Shown piece by piece: positions 1 to 7,167 of a stretch of 20,398 bases of DNA (position 1 is its first letter; every line of letters starts with the position of its first letter). The notes beneath the pieces were generated by a model. That model was not told the origin of the DNA. It saw only the letters and a list, made by a program, of their open reading frames with translations, and searched no databases. Origin of the DNA: Bacteroidota bacterium (GTDB lineage Bacteria; Bacteroidota; Ignavibacteria; UBA10030; UBA8401). Location: assembly GCA_023229405.1 (NCBI GenBank), contig JALNZH010000033.1, forward strand, positions 1 through 20,398, in the 5' to 3' direction. Position numbers and translations under genes: made by a program.

Positions 1-21
1 TGGTTTCTTGTACTTTTCCAT
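1..21 (-). CDS. 5' end of an unidentified gene leaving the window
   Basis: Only the first seven codons are present (M-E-K-Y-K-K-P) before the window edge. The start is supported by a near-perfect ribosome binding site, AGGAGG, eight bases upstream of the ATG on the minus strand. The gene lies downstream of the patatin gene in the same direction, with about 110 bp between them. That gap holds a 17-bp inverted repeat which could be an operator. Seven residues are too few to assign a function. Confidence 0.6.
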
Positions 22-46
22 CGGCGTGTCCTCCTCTTAGGTCTGT

Positions 47-63
47 GATAGGAAATTCCTATC
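47..63. promoter_or_regulatory. Inverted repeat in the leader of the gene at the left edge
   Basis: GATAGGAA-A-TTCCTATC is a perfect inverted repeat with 8-bp arms around one central base. It sits 26 bp upstream of the start codon at position 21. A symmetric site this close to a start with a strong ribosome binding site suits a dimeric repressor or activator site. There is no T-run beside it, so it does not look like an intrinsic terminator of the patatin gene. The cognate regulator is unknown. Confidence 0.4.
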
Positions 64-134
64 TGTTTTGGGTAACCTAAGATACGGATGCGCTTTTTTA
101 TTTACACAACATTTGAAGTTAACTCTTGCTGTCG

Positions 135-1052
135 TTAAACATCACCCTTTAATTTCTTTATAAAATGTTCTATCTCTACCAGATAGGCGTTCCGCTGTTC
201 CAGTTTTTTTATTTCAGCGATATTTTCTTTTGCTACTGCTTCGCCGGCGGCAATAATCTCTGCCGCATGATCAAAATCTGTCCAAGAGCGCTGCCGCACG
301 TTCGGACGGATGACCAGGTCAGCCTCCCGCAGCCGGAGCATCGAAAGATGGAACGACGTGATATCTTCTGTACGATACAAAATATCAAAAATATTCTGTG
401 GTTGATCAACAATCTTTAATGACCGCGTCACATCTACTGCAAGCACTCTGTCCGCCCCGATCTCTTTCACTTTGCCCGCCGGAACACTTTCTGAGGCGCT
501 GCCATCCACAAGATAATATTTGCCATAGCGTACAGGGGGAAAAATTCCTGGTATGGCGGAACTCGCGCGCACGGCATGACGCAAACTTCCTCTGGTGAAA
601 TTAATTTCTTCGCCGGAATTTAAATCGGTGGCAATGGCGGAAAACTTTATTCCAAGTTGTTCGATCGGCACGTCGGGAATCATTTCATACAGGTCGGAGG
701 TTCTATCAGAATCGAAAAAGGAAAGTCGGTTCAACGTGTTCACCGCCTGCAGCCGCATTCCGACATAGTCGAAAAATTGATCAAAATATCCTTTGTTTGT
801 CTTCTTTGTATGATCGTCGAATTGTTCTATACCGAGTTTACTAAACTGCGGAAGGGAAATAAATTGAAGAATTGTCTCTTCCACCTTCCGGGCATTGCCG
901 TAATATGCATACAATCCGCCGACAAGAGATCCCATGCTACATCCGGTAATTGCTGCGGGAACAATGTCTTCCTCATCAAGAACTTTCAGTACGCCGATAT
1001 GTGCTAATCCGCGTGCTCCGCCTCCGCCGAGCGCCAAACCCAATGATGCCAT
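135..1052 (-). CDS. Patatin-like phospholipase (RssA/YlbK type)
   Basis: This is a 305-residue serine hydrolase of the patatin family, expected to cleave acyl esters of phospholipids or other lipids. The oxyanion loop GGGGARG is at residues 9-15. The nucleophile elbow G-C-S-M-G carries Ser39. The catalytic Asp is D183 in the motif DGS, where most family members have DGG or DGA. No signal peptide is visible, so the protein is probably cytoplasmic, as for RssA-type proteins. I chose the ATG at 1052 because GGAGG lies five bases upstream; a TTG at 1070 in the same frame would add six residues without such a site. The gene lies 242 bp downstream of acr3 in the same direction and is probably transcribed separately. 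Family assignment is secure; the substrate is unknown. Confidence 0.88.
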   Translation of the reverse strand: MASLGLALGGGGARGLAHIGVLKVLDEEDIVPAAITGCSMGSLVGGLYAYYGNARKVEETILQFISLPQFSKLGIEQFDDHTKKTNKGYFDQFFDYVGMRLQAVNTLNRLSFFDSDRTSDLYEMIPDVPIEQLGIKFSAIATDLNSGEEINFTRGSLRHAVRASSAIPGIFPPVRYGKYYLVDGSASESVPAGKVKEIGADRVLAVDVTRSLKIVDQPQNIFDILYRTEDITSFHLSMLRLREADLVIRPNVRQRSWTDFDHAAEIIAAGEAVAKENIAEIKKLEQRNAYLVEIEHFIKKLKGDV

Positions 1053-1293
1053 TCGATCCTCCGGATTCAATAAGCGATTTTTTTTCAGAATGCTCGACGG
1101 AGATTTCCCGTCTTGATAGAGTACATCTCACATGTCGTGCCGAACGTCTGGTGTGCTTTTTCGGGAGGATTTTTATGTCCGAGAATGACAAATTCTTATT
1201 AGAAAGAAATGCCGTAGCGAAGATTATGATTTATGAAAAAACCAGCAGTGAAAGATTTACAACGATAAACAAATTCGTCTCAATCTAAGCTGA

Positions 1294-2352
1294 CTAAATG
1301 CTGACGGTTTGCGGACTGAAATATCTATTTTTTATCCACAATGAAACGTTCACTAAAATAATAAGCGCCGGTACTTCGACCAGCGGACCGATCACTGTTG
1401 CGAAGGCAACTTCGGAGTTGATTCCAAAAACTGCAACGGCAACCGCAATGGCCAGTTCGAAATCATTACTTCCTGCGGTGAATGAAACGGTGGCCGCTTT
1501 TTCATACGACGCACCGATCCTTTTTGCAAAATAAAATGTTATAAAGAACATTCCTGCAAAATAGATTACATACGGCACAGCGACCCGAAGCACATCCAGT
1601 GGAAGTTCGACTATCTTTTCGCCTTTCAATGAGAACATTACAAAGATTGTGAAGAGCAGAGCGCTTGGAGTAAGCACGGAGATCTTCGGTACGAACGAAT
1701 CGTGGTACCATTTTTTCGATTTAATTTTAAGCATGATTGCGCGTGTCAACAAACCGGCGACGAAGGGAATGCCGAGATAGATGATTACGGTGACGGCGAT
1801 TTCCGCAATGGAAATTTCTACCACAGCTCCTTCAAATCCGAACAACGGAGGAAGCAACGTGATAAACAGGTATGCATAGACGGAATAGAGGAAGACCTGA
1901 AAAATTGCATTGAATGCCACCAAACCGGCGGCCAATTCGGAATCTCCTTTTGCGAGATCATTCCAAACAAGTACCATGGCGATGCAACGGGCTAGTCCGA
2001 CAAGGATCACGCCGATCATGAGTTCCGGCCTGTCTGGTAAAAACAATAACGCCAGCACAAACATGGCAAGGGGACCGAACACCCAGTTCTGTAATAGTGA
2101 AAGAAGAAGGATCTTCACATTCTTAAAAACAATCGGTAGCTCTTCATACTTCACTTTTGCCAGCGGCGGATACATCATCAACACCAAGCCGATAGCGATG
2201 GGAATATTCGTTGTGCCTGAACTGAGTGAATCCCAAAATCCTGCAATGCCGGGAAACATCGCTCCGGCAGCAACACCGAATGCCATGACAAAGAAAATCC
2301 AGAGGGTCAGATAACGGTCAAAAAATGAGAGATTGGAAGTAACGGTGCTCAT
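1294..2352 (-). CDS. acr3: Arsenite efflux permease, ACR3 family
   Basis: A 352-residue polytopic membrane protein of the bile acid/sodium symporter-like superfamily, with about ten hydrophobic segments. It matches the ACR3 arsenite exporter family: the segment G-L-A-R-C-I-A-M-V-L-V-W-N (about residues 119-131) contains the conserved Cys (C123) needed for arsenite transport. A conserved Glu lies in a late helix in G-P-L-V-E-V-P. It expels As(III) across the inner membrane using the proton gradient and has no ATPase partner here. Its ATG overlaps the arsC stop (ATGA), so the two are probably translationally coupled: ArsC makes arsenite and Acr3 removes it. It is the last gene of the arsenic operon. 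Length is normal for bacterial Acr3. Confidence 0.95.
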   Translation of the reverse strand: MSTVTSNLSFFDRYLTLWIFFVMAFGVAAGAMFPGIAGFWDSLSSGTTNIPIAIGLVLMMYPPLAKVKYEELPIVFKNVKILLLSLLQNWVFGPLAMFVLALLFLPDRPELMIGVILVGLARCIAMVLVWNDLAKGDSELAAGLVAFNAIFQVFLYSVYAYLFITLLPPLFGFEGAVVEISIAEIAVTVIIYLGIPFVAGLLTRAIMLKIKSKKWYHDSFVPKISVLTPSALLFTIFVMFSLKGEKIVELPLDVLRVAVPYVIYFAGMFFITFYFAKRIGASYEKAATVSFTAGSNDFELAIAVAVAVFGINSEVAFATVIGPLVEVPALIILVNVSLWIKNRYFSPQTVSI

Positions 2353-2777
2353 GACAATCCCTTTGCAATATGGTCTGTATATAATCGTTGAAAATCTCGT
2401 TTGATCTGGTCCCGTACTCGGCGGAATACAAGCAGCACTTCTTCATCCGATCCGGTTGCTTCAGCCGGATCATCGAAACTGATATGCATCCGGTGTACGA
2501 CGTTGCCGGTAAAGACTGGGCAAGTCTCTTTTGCATTGTCGCACACTGTAATCACATAGTCGAAAGATTGTGCAATAAATTGATCGACTGTTTTCGGATA
2601 ATGCGTGCTGATGTCGATGTCGGCTTCCTTCATCACACGGACTGCCCTGGAAGAGACTTTTGGAGCTGCTTTTGTACCGGCTGAGAATACTTCAACTGTT
2701 GGATCAAATGATTTTAAAAATCCTTCTGCCATTTGCGAACGGCAGGAATTTCCGGTACAGAGGATGAGAACTCGCAT
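2349..2777 (-). CDS. arsC: Arsenate reductase, thioredoxin-coupled (LMW phosphatase fold)
   Basis: A 142-residue protein that reduces arsenate to arsenite in the cytoplasm. The N-terminal P-loop C7-T-G-N-S-C12-R13 followed by S-Q-M-A-E is the CX5R signature of low-molecular-weight phosphatase-type ArsC. The second redox pair is C79 and C86, separated by six residues in V-C-D-N-A-K-E-T-C-P. It corresponds to Cys82/Cys89 of the Staphylococcus pI258 enzyme, so thioredoxin rather than glutaredoxin should recycle it. The D-P-A motif at residues 103-105 carries the conserved general-acid Asp. No strong ribosome binding site precedes the ATG. The gene is 95 bp downstream of arsM and overlaps acr3 by four bases. 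Confidence 0.95.
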   Translation of the reverse strand: MRVLILCTGNSCRSQMAEGFLKSFDPTVEVFSAGTKAAPKVSSRAVRVMKEADIDISTHYPKTVDQFIAQSFDYVITVCDNAKETCPVFTGNVVHRMHISFDDPAEATGSDEEVLLVFRRVRDQIKRDFQRLYTDHIAKGLS

Positions 2778-2872
2778 AAAGAATAAACACAGTAAATGAT
2801 TAACAAAGATAATTTAAAAAAACAGATTGTTGTCTGCACTGCGGCCATAAAAGCCGTAGATACAAAAAACAG

Positions 2873-3685
2873 TCAAGGCTTGTCGGCATAAACGGTGATG
2901 CTGTAGATACCGGCGCCGCTTTTCCGATACTCCAGCGCTTCTTCCAGCGAAATGTATTTTACCAGCAGTTCGTTGGGGATATTAATCTCCCGATCTTTTT
3001 GCACGGTAATATTGATGAACCCGGCATTCTTGATCGTTTGCAGATACTCTTCCTTTTGTTGTGCTCCGGAGACGCAGCCGGCGTACATCGTTGCTGCGGA
3101 ACGGATACTATCCGGGAGGGCACCATTTAATACGATATCGGAAATAGAGAAGTGTCCACCGGATTTGAGAATGCGGAATGTTTCTGCAAATGCTTTCTGT
3201 TTATTCGGCACAAGGTTCATTACGCAGTTGCTGACGATTACATCGGCGGTATCATTCGCAATCGGCATGTTCTCAATATCGCCAAGACGAAATTCAACAT
3301 TTGTATACCCAAGCGTTTTTATGTTTTTGTTTGCTTTCTCGAGCATCGGTTCGGTCATATCGATACCGATAACATATCCCGTTTCGCCGACGATGGAACG
3401 GGCGACAAACGCATCGTTTCCGGCGCCGGATCCGAGATCCACGACCGTGTCGCCTGGCTTTATCTGCGCAAACTCCGTGGGGAGTCCGCATCCAAGCCCG
3501 AGATCGGCGGTTGCCACATATCCGGGAAGGTGAGTATAATCTTCGGCCATGACGGTAAATTCGGCACTTGTCGTGCAGCATCCACCGCTGCCGCAACAGG
3601 ATGTTTCGTTCTGTTCTTTGGATTGCAGGGCGATCTCGCCGTATTTTTCTTTGACAAGTTCTTTTAATTCTTGATCAGTGGACAT
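2873..3685 (-). CDS. arsM: Arsenite S-adenosylmethionine methyltransferase
   Basis: A 270-residue class I methyltransferase that adds methyl groups from SAM to As(III), giving mono-, di- or trimethylated, partly volatile arsenicals. The SAM motif D-L-G-S-G-A-G-N-D lies at about residues 83-91, with the acidic end of strand 2 at G-I-D-M (about 107-110). The three Cys that bind As(III) in characterised ArsM proteins appear at C66 (G-L-G-C-G-L-P), C154 (S-N-C-V-M-N-L) and C204 (Y-A-G-C-V-S-G). An extra Cys-rich patch, C30-C31 and C36-C37, precedes the fold, as in many bacterial ArsM. The start is supported by GGAGG eight bases upstream, inside the end of the micropeptide gene. It is part of the ArsR-controlled unit. 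Confidence 0.95.
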   Translation of the reverse strand: MSTDQELKELVKEKYGEIALQSKEQNETSCCGSGGCCTTSAEFTVMAEDYTHLPGYVATADLGLGCGLPTEFAQIKPGDTVVDLGSGAGNDAFVARSIVGETGYVIGIDMTEPMLEKANKNIKTLGYTNVEFRLGDIENMPIANDTADVIVSNCVMNLVPNKQKAFAETFRILKSGGHFSISDIVLNGALPDSIRSAATMYAGCVSGAQQKEEYLQTIKNAGFINITVQKDREINIPNELLVKYISLEEALEYRKSGAGIYSITVYADKP

Positions 3686-3686
3686 A

Positions 3687-3758
3687 TTATTTTCCTCCTT
3701 TTGAGGATGAGCAACAATCGGTGCCGCAACATGGTTCTTTTGGTTCGTTCGCTTTCAT
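3687..3758 (-). CDS. Cys-rich 23-residue micropeptide of the arsenic operon
   Basis: A short reading frame between arsR and arsM encodes 23 residues beginning M-K-A-N-E-P-K-E-P, followed by a C-C-G-T-D-C-C core and a Ser/Lys/Gly tail. The ATG has an AAAGGA ribosome binding site about seven bases upstream. The stop (TAA) is one base before the arsM ATG, and the arsM ribosome binding site lies in the last sense codons, so translation of the two is probably coupled. The paired cysteines resemble those at the ArsM N-terminus (C-C-G-S-G-G-C-C) and could bind As(III) as a trithiolate. It lies 22 bp after an ArsR-type palindrome. Its reality as a translated gene is inferred from start, spacing and cysteine pattern; it could also be a leader whose translation tunes arsM. 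Confidence 0.65.
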   Translation of the reverse strand: MKANEPKEPCCGTDCCSSSKGGK

Positions 3759-3780
3759 GGTGTAATCCTTTCTTTAAAGT

Positions 3781-3796
3781 ATCGTAATATTACGAT
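3781..3796. promoter_or_regulatory. ArsR operator-like palindrome upstream of micropeptide/arsM
   Basis: ATCGTAATATTACGAT is a perfect 16-bp palindrome in the arsR-to-micropeptide gap, 22 bp before the micropeptide start. The same 16 bases occur upstream of arsR at 4149-4164. Two identical palindromes flanking the arsR gene are best read as ArsR binding sites. The TAATAT within it could serve as a -10 element for the downstream genes. No convincing -35 hexamer is visible at the right distance. Confidence 0.75.
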
Positions 3797-3813
3797 TAAG
3801 CAGGTAAATTTTT

Positions 3814-4134
3814 TTAACAGCACTTCTTCATGGTAACAAGAAATTCACCAAGCATGGACTGCATTTCGTTCCACCCCGGTTCGTTCAGACAATAACAGAC
3901 CGAAGTCCCCTCAATTTCTCCTTTTACCAAACCAGCATTTTTTAGCTCACGAAGATGCTGGGATACCGTGGATTGAGAGAGTGGAAGCACATCGACGATA
4001 TCACCGCACATGCAGGAATTCGATTTCGCAAGGTATTCTACAATGGCAACCCGTGCAGGGTGAGCGAGCGCTTTGGCATAATCCGCCAGTCGGTTTTGTT
4101 TAATAGTGAATTCTTCTTTTTTTGAGAGTCCCAT
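3814..4134 (-). CDS. arsR: Arsenite-responsive repressor, ArsR/SmtB family
   Basis: A 106-residue winged-helix repressor that should bind its operators as a dimer and release on As(III) binding. The helix-turn-helix lies around residues 40-65, with recognition helix Q-S-T-V-S-Q-H-L-R-E-L. The C41-M-C43 pair at the start of that region matches the CVC metal site of E. coli-type ArsR. There are also C80-Y-C82 in the wing and a C-terminal K-K-C105-C106, so three Cys pairs in one small protein. The start overlaps no other gene, and a promoter containing the operator lies directly upstream. It is first in the arsenic gene cluster. A response to antimonite is also possible. Family assignment is secure; the ligand is inferred from neighbours and cysteines. 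Confidence 0.95.
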   Translation of the reverse strand: MGLSKKEEFTIKQNRLADYAKALAHPARVAIVEYLAKSNSCMCGDIVDVLPLSQSTVSQHLRELKNAGLVKGEIEGTSVCYCLNEPGWNEMQSMLGEFLVTMKKCC

Positions 4135-4145
4135 AGGTGTCTTTA

Positions 4146-4183
4146 TTTATCGTAATATTACGATAAAAGTTTCGAGGAAGCAA
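4146..4183 (-). promoter_or_regulatory. arsR promoter with overlapping ArsR operator
   Basis: On the minus strand TTGCTT (4183-4178), a 17-base spacer and TAATAT (4160-4155) form a sigma-70-like promoter. The -10 lies inside the palindrome ATCGTAATATTACGAT (4149-4164), whose symmetry extends three bases further on each side, to 4146-4167. A repressor bound here would block RNA polymerase, which gives arsR autoregulation. The predicted RNA start is roughly 14 bases before the arsR ATG. The palindrome is seen directly; the promoter elements are inferred. Confidence 0.7.
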
Positions 4184-4272
4184 CACCTATTTTCGAAAGG
4201 CTATAAAAGGGAAGATTTTTTTTGCGCGACGGCATTCTTACCCATGAAAAAAGTTAAAAAAAGTGAAAGGCT

Positions 4273-4962
4273 TTATACCGAAAGGAGTTGCTCGAAGAAG
4301 CCGCCGAACGTCTGTTCTTTGTTGATGAAGTGAATTTCAAGTATCCAATCTCTAGGGTTTCCCTGAATGTCCAACTCACTTAATTTTATGTGATTGTTCG
4401 GATGGAGGTAGTTATGCTCTTCGTCGCCGAGAATATGTTCATGCGGAAAATTCCCGATAAGATGACCGCAATGGATGTTGCCGAACTGCCAGCCGTACAA
4501 ACCGGCAAGAGAGGAAATGTAATGATAAAACTCCGCACCAGTTAATGAATTGGCGTGAGCATCATAATATTTTTTCCCTTCATACCATGCTGATTCGATA
4601 TCATTCTTCAATTTTATTTTGCGTTCGTTATTACCGATCACGTACGTTCTGCCGAAATCTGCTTCCCAGTCTTCAAAGACGGGACCGAAATCGAAGAAGA
4701 GAATATCGTCGGAACCGATAATGAGGTCGGGAGGATTTTCTTTGTACGGCAAGAGTGTATTTTTTCCAGCACGGACGATCCGCTTGTGCCAATATTTACG
4801 GATGCCAAACATCTTATACGCAAGTTCATATACTTCGTCGTTTAGTGTTTTTTCCGATTTTTCTGCGACGATCAGTCCGTGCATTTCAATGGTGCGGAAT
4901 AGTTCTTCTGCACTTTTCTGTGCAGTAATCAGATGTTGTTTTCGTTCGGAGAGAATGGTCAT
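4273..4962 (-). CDS. M24-family metallopeptidase-like protein (pita-bread fold)
   Basis: A 229-residue protein with the five metal ligands of the M24 (methionine aminopeptidase/aminopeptidase P) fold: D91 in F-F-D-F-G, D102 in A-D-F-G-R-T, H167 in C-G-H-L-I-G, E209 in L-E-I-H-F and E224 near the C-terminus. The 11-residue spacing of the two Asp matches methionine aminopeptidase. The creatinase-type N-terminal domain of aminopeptidase P is absent, so this is the catalytic domain alone. No signal peptide is seen. I place the start at the ATG at 4962 because it overlaps the upstream esterase stop as ATGA, with GGGA nearby; the ATG at 5022 would add 20 residues inside the esterase gene. It is last in a three-gene unit with SMP-30 and esterase. 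Xaa-Pro dipeptidase-like activity is possible; the substrate is unknown. Confidence 0.8.
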   Translation of the reverse strand: MTILSERKQHLITAQKSAEELFRTIEMHGLIVAEKSEKTLNDEVYELAYKMFGIRKYWHKRIVRAGKNTLLPYKENPPDLIIGSDDILFFDFGPVFEDWEADFGRTYVIGNNERKIKLKNDIESAWYEGKKYYDAHANSLTGAEFYHYISSLAGLYGWQFGNIHCGHLIGNFPHEHILGDEEHNYLHPNNHIKLSELDIQGNPRDWILEIHFINKEQTFGGFFEQLLSV

Positions 4963-6161
4963 TGTTGGGTCCCAAAAAAGTAGATCAACATTTCTGGCAT
5001 GCGCTCGCGCCAGTTTGCCCATTCGTGTCCGTCGTTCACTTCTTTATAATAGTGTGGAATGCGGTGAGACGAGAGCAGGTCGCTGTACTCTCTGTTCATT
5101 TGTAAAAATTCATAATTCCCGAAAAACGGACTCTGAAATTTGATATCATAACGCCCACAATCCATATATAACTTTAATTGCGGAGAAATACGATTCGCCC
5201 GGTATTGTTCTTCCGTCAATTCTTTCAGCCACGGTGTCATTGTTGAGGATTGCCCGCCGACATTCTGGAACATCTCGGGATGTTTTAACACTGTATAGAG
5301 TGAAATATGGCCGCCGTTGGAGATTCCCATCATAGCACGTTGCAGTGATGATTGTTCGGTTTTGTACAATCGATCAATCAAAGGTACGATATCATTTGTT
5401 AAATATTTAACGAATAGCTCACGTTTTCTTCCAATGTATTCATCATTACGATCGACCGGTGGGATAAAAACAGCTATGATCGGACGGATTTTTCCATCAG
5501 CAATTAAATTATCAATTATCCGGGGAACGAAGGCAAAGTTGATTGCATCGAATCCGTCGTGTATATACACAACCGGCAGGCGCTGAAGAGTATCATACCC
5601 TGCGGGGCGATAGATCTTTATGGGGCGTGTTACCGGAATATATTGGTTCAGCGGAGGCGGAATTTTCAATAACGGTGCCAGAGAATCAATTTCACCATGC
5701 GCAATATTGTTTCGCGGCACAAGATACGGCGATGAAATAAACTTCGGCATCCGCACTTCGGAGTGGGGGCCAAAACCGCTCGGAGTAATGTATGGGTTGT
5801 GCGGATCGGTAATATCCTTTCCATCAACAATCAATTTATAATCCAGTCGCGCATCAGGTGGAGCTATAAATGTACGATAAAACAGAGAATAATGACCGCA
5901 TGGAATTTTGTGCAGCAGCACAGGATCGTTCCAATGCTGCAGGTTGCCATTTACATAAACGGTATCGGCATTGCCATACAGAACGAAATGCACGACAGAA
6001 TCCTGTTCGATAATCGGTGATCCACTTTTGGAATTAAGATATTGTTCGATCACCGCTTGGCGGTTTTCCACAGGAGTCTGTTCCAGACGTTGAACAACAG
6101 ACTGGAATGATTGTGCGGTAAGCAATGTCGTAGAGAGGATGAATCCGAAAAAATAGTTCAT
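4959..6161 (-). CDS. Exported esterase, esterase D/enterochelin esterase-like
   Basis: A 400-residue protein with an N-terminal signal peptide (hydrophobic residues 4-17, cleavage probably after T-A-Q). An N-terminal beta-sandwich (about 50-120; V-Y-V-N-G-N-L-Q-H-W) resembles the E-set domain before Fes-type and CBM48 enzymes. It is followed by an alpha/beta hydrolase of the putative-esterase family. The nucleophile is S281 in G-I-S-N-G-G, with H379 in N-D-G-H-E-W and an Asp at 334 or 339 (M-D-C-G-R-Y-D). This family cleaves feruloyl, acetyl-xylan, S-formylglutathione or siderophore esters. It starts one base after the SMP-30 gene stops and overlaps the M24 start. An ester or lactone substrate in the periplasm is inferred; no siderophore gene is nearby. 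Confidence 0.85.
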   Translation of the reverse strand: MNYFFGFILSTTLLTAQSFQSVVQRLEQTPVENRQAVIEQYLNSKSGSPIIEQDSVVHFVLYGNADTVYVNGNLQHWNDPVLLHKIPCGHYSLFYRTFIAPPDARLDYKLIVDGKDITDPHNPYITPSGFGPHSEVRMPKFISSPYLVPRNNIAHGEIDSLAPLLKIPPPLNQYIPVTRPIKIYRPAGYDTLQRLPVVYIHDGFDAINFAFVPRIIDNLIADGKIRPIIAVFIPPVDRNDEYIGRKRELFVKYLTNDIVPLIDRLYKTEQSSLQRAMMGISNGGHISLYTVLKHPEMFQNVGGQSSTMTPWLKELTEEQYRANRISPQLKLYMDCGRYDIKFQSPFFGNYEFLQMNREYSDLLSSHRIPHYYKEVNDGHEWANWRERMPEMLIYFFGTQQ

Positions 6162-6162
6162 G

Positions 6163-7029
6163 TTAATGTGTTTTGCCCGGAATATCGTTCGTGAATTGTT
6201 CGATCATCTTTCTATCCTGCATGGTAACAAAAATTATTCGGCCTCCGGTTCCGCCAAAAACAAGATTGCTGCACTTCTTTCCTGTTAACAATATTTCCTT
6301 CAGAAGCACTCCGTTCGGTGAGAGTACTGCAATCGTCCCCTTGCCATACCGCGTAATATACAAATTACCGTCCCTGTCGCACTTCATTCCGTCCATTCCG
6401 AAATCAGGGAATGTATGAAAGAGGGTTTTATTCGAAATAGTTCCGGTCTCATCAACGGTATATTTCCAAACAATGCGCTGTACGCTTTCGTTCACATACA
6501 GCGTTTTTTCATCCGGACTGAGTTCAATGCCGTTTGTTGTTCCCATTGAATCTTCCAATAAAACGGAAGACCCGTCCGGATCGATGCGCCACAATTTTCC
6601 GGTATTTGTTTTCCAGTGCGGATCGGAAGCAAACAATTGATTGCGTGAGTTGATGCAGAGATCGTTCGGCTGATTGAACGCATCATTATGGGAAAAAACT
6701 GAAACAGTGCGTGTTCGCATCTCCACCTTCAGCACATTGTGCTTGGGATAATCGGCAAGGAGCATCTCTCCGGCGGAATTAAATTTAATGCTGTTTGCGA
6801 TACTTCCTTGCGGCAGATGGACGAACAATTGAGCATTTCCTTTATCGTCTACTATTCCGATCGTTCCATTTTGTCCGAAGTTTACGACATACAAAAGACC
6901 GCTTGAATCAAACGCAGGGCCTTCGATACTGCCGGTGAAAAGATCCGGAACGGTAAAATCAGTGACTGTGTGCAATGAGAAACAGGAACACCAAACAAGA
7001 GAGAGTGAAAGAATAAAAAAAGTTCTCAC
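6163..7029 (-). CDS. SMP-30/gluconolactonase-like beta-propeller, exported
   Basis: A 288-residue protein with a hydrophobic signal sequence at residues 2-18 and beta-propeller repeats resembling SMP-30/gluconolactonase/LRE and NHL proteins. Residues that fit the metal site of SMP-30 lactonases are E36 (S-I-E-G-P-A-F-D), N122 (Q-P-N-D-L), N166 (T-T-N-G-I-E-L) and D213 (G-M-D-G-M-K), so it may hydrolyse a sugar lactone rather than only bind. C14 and C16 lie at the end of the signal, so lipid attachment is conceivable, but the local sequence is not a clear lipobox. It starts with GTG, seven bases after AAGGA. It leads a unit with the exported esterase and the M24 protein. The lactonase role is inferred from site conservation. 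Confidence 0.82.
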   Translation of the reverse strand: MRTFFILSLSLVWCSCFSLHTVTDFTVPDLFTGSIEGPAFDSSGLLYVVNFGQNGTIGIVDDKGNAQLFVHLPQGSIANSIKFNSAGEMLLADYPKHNVLKVEMRTRTVSVFSHNDAFNQPNDLCINSRNQLFASDPHWKTNTGKLWRIDPDGSSVLLEDSMGTTNGIELSPDEKTLYVNESVQRIVWKYTVDETGTISNKTLFHTFPDFGMDGMKCDRDGNLYITRYGKGTIAVLSPNGVLLKEILLTGKKCSNLVFGGTGGRIIFVTMQDRKMIEQFTNDIPGKTH

Positions 7030-7143
7030 AACAATGTCCTTATTAAAAACAGTACTACATTGATAGCAAATTAAAAATGTACAATCATTACCGCTCTAAA
7101 TTATGATACGCGAATGTCTATTGCGAAGACGTGAACTATTGCA

Positions 7144-7167
7144 GTACGGCATGATAAAATGCGGTAC
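7144..7167. repeat. Inverted repeat downstream of the Nudix gene
   Basis: GTACGGCAT and ATGCGGTAC pair at eight of nine positions around a six-base loop. The hairpin lies about 40 bp past the Nudix stop and about 115 bp upstream of the SMP-30 start. No T-tract follows on the minus strand, so it is a weak candidate for a terminator. It could instead be a regulatory site for the SMP-30 unit. The rest of the 7030-7204 gap holds no recognisable gene. Confidence 0.35.

Noticed and set aside
950..1288. A 112-codon plus-strand frame reaching into the 1071-1293 gap.
   Set aside because: Its first third is antisense to the patatin gene and the rest shows no recognisable protein or ribosome binding site. 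I see nothing functional in this 223-bp gap.
2812..2850. Possible terminator between arsM and arsC (small stem with nearby T-run on the minus strand).
   Set aside because: The stem next to the T-run has only four pairs and the better stem is too far from it. The downstream genes belong to the same pathway, so termination here is not supported.
2952..3533. A 193-codon plus-strand frame opposite arsM.
   Set aside because: It is antisense to a gene with complete ArsM motifs, has no family resemblance and no ribosome binding site; it is a shadow of arsM codon use.
4200..4272. Possible terminator after the M24 gene.
   Set aside because: T-runs are present on the minus strand but no stable stem precedes them.
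4963..5022. An upstream ATG for the M24 gene.
   Set aside because: It lies inside the esterase gene; the ATGA overlap at 4959-4962 is the normal coupling pattern.
4619..5143. A 174-codon plus-strand frame opposite the M24 and esterase genes.
   Set aside because: It spans the junction of two real minus-strand genes and has a Ser/Arg-rich low-complexity translation typical of antisense frames.
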